From assembly GCA_030640275.1 (NCBI GenBank), contig DAOWJR010000033.1:1-48395 (forward strand): 48,395 nucleotides of DNA. The letters run 5' to 3'. Source of the stretch: Actinomycetes bacterium (GTDB taxonomy: Bacteria; Actinomycetota; Humimicrobiia; JAHJRV01). The notes beneath the pieces were generated by a model, which had not been told where the DNA came from, did no database searches, and worked only from the letters and a program-made list of their open reading frames with translations. Below are positions 43,461-48,395 of the stretch, in pieces; positions within the stretch are counted from its first letter, which is position 1, and each line of letters opens with the position of its first letter. Made by a program: the position numbers and the translations under genes.

Positions 43461-44426
43461 TTAAACTCGGTGCTTGATTTTATCTCTCCAATAATTAAGA
43501 GTATCTTCTAAGGTTTTTTCAAGTGGAATCTCGGGTTCCCAACCTGTTAATTCCCTGAATTTTGTAGAATCTCCTTCCAATACTTCAACATCAGAAGGTC
43601 GCATTCTTTCAGCATCTTTAACCACTTCAATATCTACTTCGCTCATTTCAAGTAACATTTTTAATATCTTCTCAATGCTAATGGATTTACCTGATGAAAT
43701 ATTATATACTTCACCTGGCTTACATTTTTCCACTGCTAACCAGTATGCCCTTACTATGTCTCTTACATCCGTAAAGTCTCTTTTTGCATTAAGATTTCCT
43801 ACTCTTACAACAGGATTTTTTGTACCAGCTTCTATTTCAGCAATCTGTTTAGCAAAAGTCGAGACAACAAAAACTTCACCTCTTCTTGGACCTGTATGAT
43901 TAAACGCTCTTGTTCTTATTATCCTGATCCCATATGATTTATAATACTGATAACCTAAAAAATCCTGAGCTATTTTACTTACTGCATAGGGACTTAAGGG
44001 TCGTAGCATATTCTTTTCATCTACTGGTATTTCATCTTCATATACCAAACCATATTCCTCGCTCGAACAAGAAACATGAATTATTGGATCAATACCTAAA
44101 TTTCTTACACCTTCAAATAAGTTTACCTCTCCAATTATATTCGTAGTTAAAGTTTCTGCGGGAGCATGCCATGATGTTGGTACAAAACTTTGTGCAGCTA
44201 AGTGGAATATACAGTGAGGTCTTACCTTCTTTAACATGCTCTGAACAGATACTCCATCTTTAATATCACACTCATATAGATTTATTTTATCTTCAATATG
44301 AAAGATATTATCCTTTTTGCTTCTCCATCTTATAGTTCCATAAACCTCAACATCAGGTTTAGTCAAACAATATTCAGCCAAGTGGCTTCCTACAAAACCT
44401 GTAATTCCTGTTATTAAAACTCTCAT
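43461..44426 (-). CDS. GDP-mannose 4,6-dehydratase / GDP-6-deoxyhexose reductase-like SDR
   Basis: The 321-residue extended SDR has the NAD(P) motif TGITGFVGSHLAE (6-18), HLAAQSFVPTSW, a catalytic SCSSEEYG segment and YAVSK (Tyr-x3-Lys). NHTGPRRG and VRDIVRAYW match the GMD/RMD group. It probably makes a 6-deoxy sugar nucleotide from GDP-mannose for the adjacent glycosyltransferases. GAGGAGG lies 11 bases before the ATG. The dehydratase and reductase roles cannot be separated confidently. Confidence 0.85.
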   Translation of the reverse strand: MRVLITGITGFVGSHLAEYCLTKPDVEVYGTIRWRSKKDNIFHIEDKINLYECDIKDGVSVQSMLKKVRPHCIFHLAAQSFVPTSWHAPAETLTTNIIGEVNLFEGVRNLGIDPIIHVSCSSEEYGLVYEDEIPVDEKNMLRPLSPYAVSKIAQDFLGYQYYKSYGIRIIRTRAFNHTGPRRGEVFVVSTFAKQIAEIEAGTKNPVVRVGNLNAKRDFTDVRDIVRAYWLAVEKCKPGEVYNISSGKSISIEKILKMLLEMSEVDIEVVKDAERMRPSDVEVLEGDSTKFRELTGWEPEIPLEKTLEDTLNYWRDKIKHRV

Positions 44427-44579
44427 TTTAGTAAATTCCTCCTCTCTAATATAATCCTTTATATTACAAAATAAAATATTTTATATCAAATTCACTATTA
44501 AATTAAAGTGTTTTAATTCTTATAAAATCAGGAATTTGTGTAAAGTAATTAATTTGTATAAAGCTATTATTTTCAAAAA

Positions 44580-46181
44580 CTAATTATAAAGCCCTAAAAT
44601 TTCAATTATTTTATAGAGTCTTTTTTTAAATTTTTCTGAATTATATTTTTTACAATCCTCTATTGAATTTTCCCTGAGCTTATCTTGTAATTCACTATTA
44701 TTTATTATTTTTAAAGTCTTTTCTTTGAGTTGTTTTAAATCAGAGAACAAAAATCCATTATATTCATTCTCTACTATCTCTCTCGACCCTCCTTTATTTA
44801 TTACAATGGGAATGCAGCCAGCTGCCATTGCCTGAACAGACGATATTCCAAAGTGTTCAAATCTTTCTGGATGCTTTTGCTCATCCTCTCCAAGTCCACT
44901 AGCATGCCAGTATATCTTACTTTTGCCATAAATAGTATTTAGTTCATCTTTTGGAACATTTGTTTTTATTACTATTGGATAGCCCTTTGAAGCTCTTTTT
45001 ACCCTATCTAAATACCTGAAATGTTCTTTTTTCCCCTCCACTCCTCCAACTAAATATAGACTCCAGTCTTTAAGTTCCAGGTTATAAAGTTCTTTAAATG
45101 CTTTAACAAGTTCTATCTGTTTTTTATTATGATGTCCTACAAAAAATCTACCGACACTTAATATAATATTTTCTTTCTTTATCTCCTTCTCTTTGAAGGA
45201 ATCAATATCAACCTGTGGATAAAAAAGAAAGCTATCCTTTTTCCAAAGTTTCTTTATCCATCTCTTAGTATATTCTGAATTTGCTAAGATAAGATCGTAA
45301 GTATCTAAAAAGCTTAAATCATCGGGAAAGTTTATAAGATATGTGGGGAAAAAACCTATTATAAAGTAAAATATTTTCCGAAAAATTGATATAGATGAAA
45401 TATTTCTAACAGAAACACCAAGCTGTCTTGTATCATTTGAAGCATAAAAATCTGCGGGGCAAAACGAGTTAGACTCTATGGTCATTGTGTCATTATTTTT
45501 TAATGGAATTTTAATTTTAAAAACTCTACTTTTACTTCTTGGTAATTTGTGATATGTGTAAACATTTTTTTTACCAAAACTAATGTCAATATGTGTATCT
45601 GGGGCAGTAAATTTTCTACCACTATTAATTTTTAATCTGATTAATCCCTTCTTTATTAAATTCTCTTCAATTTTAAAAGTGGCTTTTCCTGAGGTCCAGG
45701 TAGATTTTTTCATTAAAAAACGCTTTGGATCATGAACTCCTTCAATTGGATTTAAACCATCCTTATATTTTTCTTCTTTGCTTAAAAACCAGCTGTAGAT
45801 ATTTCTAGAAATATTCTTAAACAAAAATAAAGTTATTTTATGAATAGAATTGAAGTCCACATCAAAGGGTGTGGGGAAAAAAGTTAAATAGACATTTTTC
45901 TTTGCATAGCCCCTCATATAACTTAGATAAGTAGCATTTACAAAAATGTCATAATCCTTTGTAATATTGCTGCCATAATCAGATGAAATATACGGAAATA
46001 CTCTTAACTTTACTCTTGAAAGGTCTAAATTAAGATGTCTTGATAATTTATCTAAATCGAAATATTTATTAGTTAAAATTTCAACATTATAATCTTTACT
46101 TAATAGCTCTGCCATCTTTCCCATATGTTTCTCCCCACCACCTAAAGTGGGAAGGTAAAGATCGTATATTCCAACTTTCAA
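44580..46181 (-). CDS. GT4-type glycosyltransferase with an inserted beta-rich domain
   Basis: The 533-residue protein begins with a GT-B N-lobe (VGIYDLYLPTLGGGEKHMGK). It is interrupted at about 135-265 by a segment rich in beta strands that carries FCPADFYASNDTRQLGVSV, then resumes (LILANSEYTKRWI, about 297-309). A C-lobe follows with LSVGRFFVGHHNKKQIELV and the sugar-nucleotide site FEHFGISSVQAMAAGCIPI. It probably elongates a surface glycan. The PADxxxxNDxRxLGV motif resembles an accessory domain found in other polysaccharide enzymes. The start is TTG at 46179-46181, eight bases after AGAGGT. Confidence 0.82.
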   Translation of the reverse strand: MKVGIYDLYLPTLGGGEKHMGKMAELLSKDYNVEILTNKYFDLDKLSRHLNLDLSRVKLRVFPYISSDYGSNITKDYDIFVNATYLSYMRGYAKKNVYLTFFPTPFDVDFNSIHKITLFLFKNISRNIYSWFLSKEEKYKDGLNPIEGVHDPKRFLMKKSTWTSGKATFKIEENLIKKGLIRLKINSGRKFTAPDTHIDISFGKKNVYTYHKLPRSKSRVFKIKIPLKNNDTMTIESNSFCPADFYASNDTRQLGVSVRNISSISIFRKIFYFIIGFFPTYLINFPDDLSFLDTYDLILANSEYTKRWIKKLWKKDSFLFYPQVDIDSFKEKEIKKENIILSVGRFFVGHHNKKQIELVKAFKELYNLELKDWSLYLVGGVEGKKEHFRYLDRVKRASKGYPIVIKTNVPKDELNTIYGKSKIYWHASGLGEDEQKHPERFEHFGISSVQAMAAGCIPIVINKGGSREIVENEYNGFLFSDLKQLKEKTLKIINNSELQDKLRENSIEDCKKYNSEKFKKRLYKIIEILGLYN

Positions 46182-46195
46182 ATTGCTACACCTCT

Positions 46196-47311
46196 TTAGA
46201 AAGTAATTACTCCTTTATTTAAAACTGTCTTTGGAAATAGCTTCATATTATTAGTTAGAACATTTTGATCCCCAATTAAACAGTCACTTCCTATAACAGT
46301 CCCATTTAAAATATGAACATCATTTCCAACTATAACTCCACTACATATAATACTGTTATTTATTACACAGTTATTACCTATCCTACAATTCTCCATAATA
46401 AGACAATTTTTAGTTTTTGTGCCATTATCTATTTCAGTATTATTAAGTATTACTGAATGATTATTTATTATTACATTTTCTTTTATCTTACAATTTTCAC
46501 CAATTAAAAGTGGTGGAAACATATTAGAACTCTCGTTAATCTCTGTATTTACTCCAATCCAAATGCCCACCTTTTCCTGGTTAAATTGAAAATCAAAATC
46601 TATTTTTCTATCTAAAATATCACCCTGCGCTTTTAGATATTTTTGAGAAGTTCCTAAATCAAGCCAATATGATTCTGAAGGAAACCCAAATACTTTTTCA
46701 CCTTTTGATAAAAGTAGTGGAAACAGTTCTCTCTCAAACGAATAATTCTTTCCCTCTGGAATGAGCTCTAAAACTTCCGGTTCTAATACATACATTCCAG
46801 CATTGATAAGATTTGTAGTTACCTCATCCCACCTGGGTTTCTCTAAAAATCTTAAAACTCTACCATTTGAATCAATAGGAACAAGCCCATACATTGTAGG
46901 ATCTTCAACAGGTGTTAATGTGATTGTAATAGTTGCTTCTTTTTGCTTATGATACTTTATCAGTTCTCTAAAATCCAAAGAGGTTATAATATCACCATTA
47001 AGAACTAAGAATGGTTCACCTCTTAAATATTTCTCTGCGTTTTTAACTGCACCACATGTTCCCAGGGGAACCTTTTCGGTTACATAGGTAATATTAACTC
47101 CTAATTTTTCCCCATTCCCAAAATGGGAACTAAATATAGATGGCATATAGAAAGTGCTTAGTATGATATCTTCAATTCCATATTTTTTAAGATTTCTAAT
47201 GATATATTCAATTAAGGGCATACCAACCAATGGAATCATGGGTTTTGGTATTTGATATGTTATTGGTCTCAGTCTGGTTCCTTCTCCACCTACTAAAATA
47301 ACTGCTTTCAT
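46196..47311 (-). CDS. Sugar-1-phosphate nucleotidyltransferase with left-handed beta-helix tail (paralog 2)
   Basis: The 371-residue protein has GGEGTRLRP (8-16), KPMIPLVGMPLIEYI, LNGDIITSLD and an Asn-rich hexapeptide-repeat tail (about 255-365). It has the same two-domain plan as the gene at 39743 but clearly differs in sequence. Mannose-1-phosphate guanylyltransferase is the most likely role, given the GMD-like SDR nearby. GGGAGG lies nine bases before the ATG. The next gene (GT4) starts 15 bases later. Confidence 0.85.
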   Translation of the reverse strand: MKAVILVGGEGTRLRPITYQIPKPMIPLVGMPLIEYIIRNLKKYGIEDIILSTFYMPSIFSSHFGNGEKLGVNITYVTEKVPLGTCGAVKNAEKYLRGEPFLVLNGDIITSLDFRELIKYHKQKEATITITLTPVEDPTMYGLVPIDSNGRVLRFLEKPRWDEVTTNLINAGMYVLEPEVLELIPEGKNYSFERELFPLLLSKGEKVFGFPSESYWLDLGTSQKYLKAQGDILDRKIDFDFQFNQEKVGIWIGVNTEINESSNMFPPLLIGENCKIKENVIINNHSVILNNTEIDNGTKTKNCLIMENCRIGNNCVINNSIICSGVIVGNDVHILNGTVIGSDCLIGDQNVLTNNMKLFPKTVLNKGVITF

Positions 47312-47349
47312 CCTATAAATCCTCCCGAAACTTAAAATTATAATAATTA

Positions 47350-48306
47350 TTATTTTTTAAATTTTCTTTTTATTGATCCTGAAATATAACCTACCATTTT
47401 CGCAATATCTATTAAAAACTGTAAAAATGGAAAAGCTATCCATGCAAAAAACATTTTCCAAAAGGTTTCTTTTTTAAAAGTTTTTATACTTCGTGCATAA
47501 ACTTTTCTTAAGTAAAATATAGCAAAAGGTAATGGAATAAGTAAAAATATAAAATTTCTAATTAAAAGAAACACTGATATTAATAAAATTAAAGAAATGT
47601 AAACAAAAAATCTCAGTGCATGCCTATAAAAAAACAGATTTGCAAATCCATCACCAAATGCATATCTGAAATATTGTTTAAAGAGTTGAAAAATATCGCT
47701 CCTCATTTTCCAAAAAACAACAGCCCTTGGGTTGAAAATTATATTATATCCAAGATTTTTTAACTTGAAATTAAAAAACATATCCTCGCCAACATATAAT
47801 TCTTCAGAATATCCACCAGCTTTTTCCCACACCTCTTTTTTAAAAGCAATTGATCTTGAAGAAGGCATAAATTTTTTCGGATTTATTTCATTAACCTGTG
47901 GCATAAAAAGACATGAAATCGTTCTCTCGAACCAGCTTTTACATAATGGTAAACTAAATCCTCCTACAACTTCTGCATCTTTATTGTATTTAAAGCTATC
48001 AAAAAGATTCTCTAACCAATCCTTTTCTAATTCTACTCCTCCATCAGTTACTGCAATGAGCTCGGTATCACAATTCTTAATAGCAAAGTTTCTACCCTTG
48101 GAAATATTAAAACCTCTTTTTATCTCTATACTTAGGTTTGGTATTTTCTCTTTAAACTTTTTTAACTCTTCAACAGTGTTATCAGTTGAACCTCCATCAA
48201 CAATTTTTATCTCTTTTGCCTTTAAACTCTGATTAAAAAGAGAGTTTAAGAAATTTTCTATTTCTTCACCCTCATTTTTTACGGTTGCAACAACTGAAAT
48301 TTCCAT
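47350..48306 (-). CDS. GT2-family glycosyltransferase with C-terminal membrane segments
   Basis: The 318-residue protein has a GT-A domain (about 1-215) with VVATVKNEGEEIENFL, KIVDGGSTDNT, a DxD-like VTDGGVEL and YVGEDMFFNFKL (acidic base region). A hydrophobic C-terminus (about 230-310) has two to three membrane helices. It probably adds a sugar to a lipid-linked glycan at the inner membrane. The ATG has a distant AGGAT. It is the first gene seen in the polysaccharide block. Confidence 0.85.
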   Translation of the reverse strand: MEISVVATVKNEGEEIENFLNSLFNQSLKAKEIKIVDGGSTDNTVEELKKFKEKIPNLSIEIKRGFNISKGRNFAIKNCDTELIAVTDGGVELEKDWLENLFDSFKYNKDAEVVGGFSLPLCKSWFERTISCLFMPQVNEINPKKFMPSSRSIAFKKEVWEKAGGYSEELYVGEDMFFNFKLKNLGYNIIFNPRAVVFWKMRSDIFQLFKQYFRYAFGDGFANLFFYRHALRFFVYISLILLISVFLLIRNFIFLLIPLPFAIFYLRKVYARSIKTFKKETFWKMFFAWIAFPFLQFLIDIAKMVGYISGSIKRKFKK

Positions 48307-48395
48307 AATCTTTTAAAAATATCCTACAAAAATATTAAGATTTTTTAGAAAAATGCCATAAAAAAGCTTGGTAAAAATTTTTCAAATTTTCAAAT

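Noticed and set aside
47732..48232. A 166-codon plus-strand frame inside the GT2 gene
   Set aside because: Antisense to conserved GT2 motifs; composition typical of a shadow frame.

Overview
The window is a strongly AT-rich bacterial chromosome segment in which every confidently called gene lies on the minus strand, so it reads from right to left over 48 kb. The content is mostly core housekeeping: cell-wall elongation, division, translation, protein quality control, secretion and tRNA genes, with a surface-polysaccharide block at the right end. A Firmicutes-style T-box, a long-form HPF, many TTG start codons and the rodA / radical-SAM / DUF2344 / rng / rplU / rpmA / obgE order point to a low-GC anaerobic lineage near Firmicutes or Atribacterota. 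That placement is inference. I see no prophage, transposase, CRISPR array or defence genes.

Layout in the direction of transcription. (1) 48306-39036: a GT2 glycosyltransferase, a sugar-nucleotide pyrophosphorylase, a GT4 glycosyltransferase with an inserted domain, a GDP-mannose dehydratase-like SDR, S-adenosylhomocysteinase (ahcY), mtnA, a second pyrophosphorylase and comF. (2) 38958-28531: cold-shock protein, hpf, secA, prfB, ftsE-ftsX, an EnvC-like M23 peptidase, a CtpA protease, smpB and tmRNA. (3) 28268-22268: rph, rdgB and eight tRNA genes, which surround a three-gene block (wHTH regulator, serine-palmitoyltransferase-like alpha-oxoamine synthase, divergent plsY). (4) 22067-1: tig, clpP, a T-box, valS, folC, a zinc-ribbon membrane protein, ndk, DUF4321, mreB-mreC-mreD-mrdA-rodA, the radical SAM pair, rng, rplU, rpmA, obgE, nadD, an LCP-family protein and the 5' part of rsfS.

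Functional links are clear. smpB and ssrA are adjacent and form the trans-translation system. ftsE, ftsX, the EnvC-like protein and CtpA form a septal wall-hydrolysis module. mreBCD, PBP2 and RodA form the elongasome. The two pyrophosphorylases, the SDR and the two glycosyltransferases look like a GDP-mannose/deoxysugar polysaccharide pathway.

The most unusual signals concern translation initiation. rplU has no ATG/GTG/TTG in frame and appears to start at ATT. rsfS has none upstream of its conserved core and appears to start at ATA, in frame with the preceding gene's stop codon. A 16-codon ATT-started peptide may be coupled to secA, which lacks its own Shine-Dalgarno (SD) sequence. In valS and in the wHTH regulator gene a strong SD is separated from the ATG by a hairpin that would restore normal spacing. 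The valS T-box sits directly after clpP with no visible room for a normal stem I. Several short palindromic or tandem repeat remnants lie between genes.
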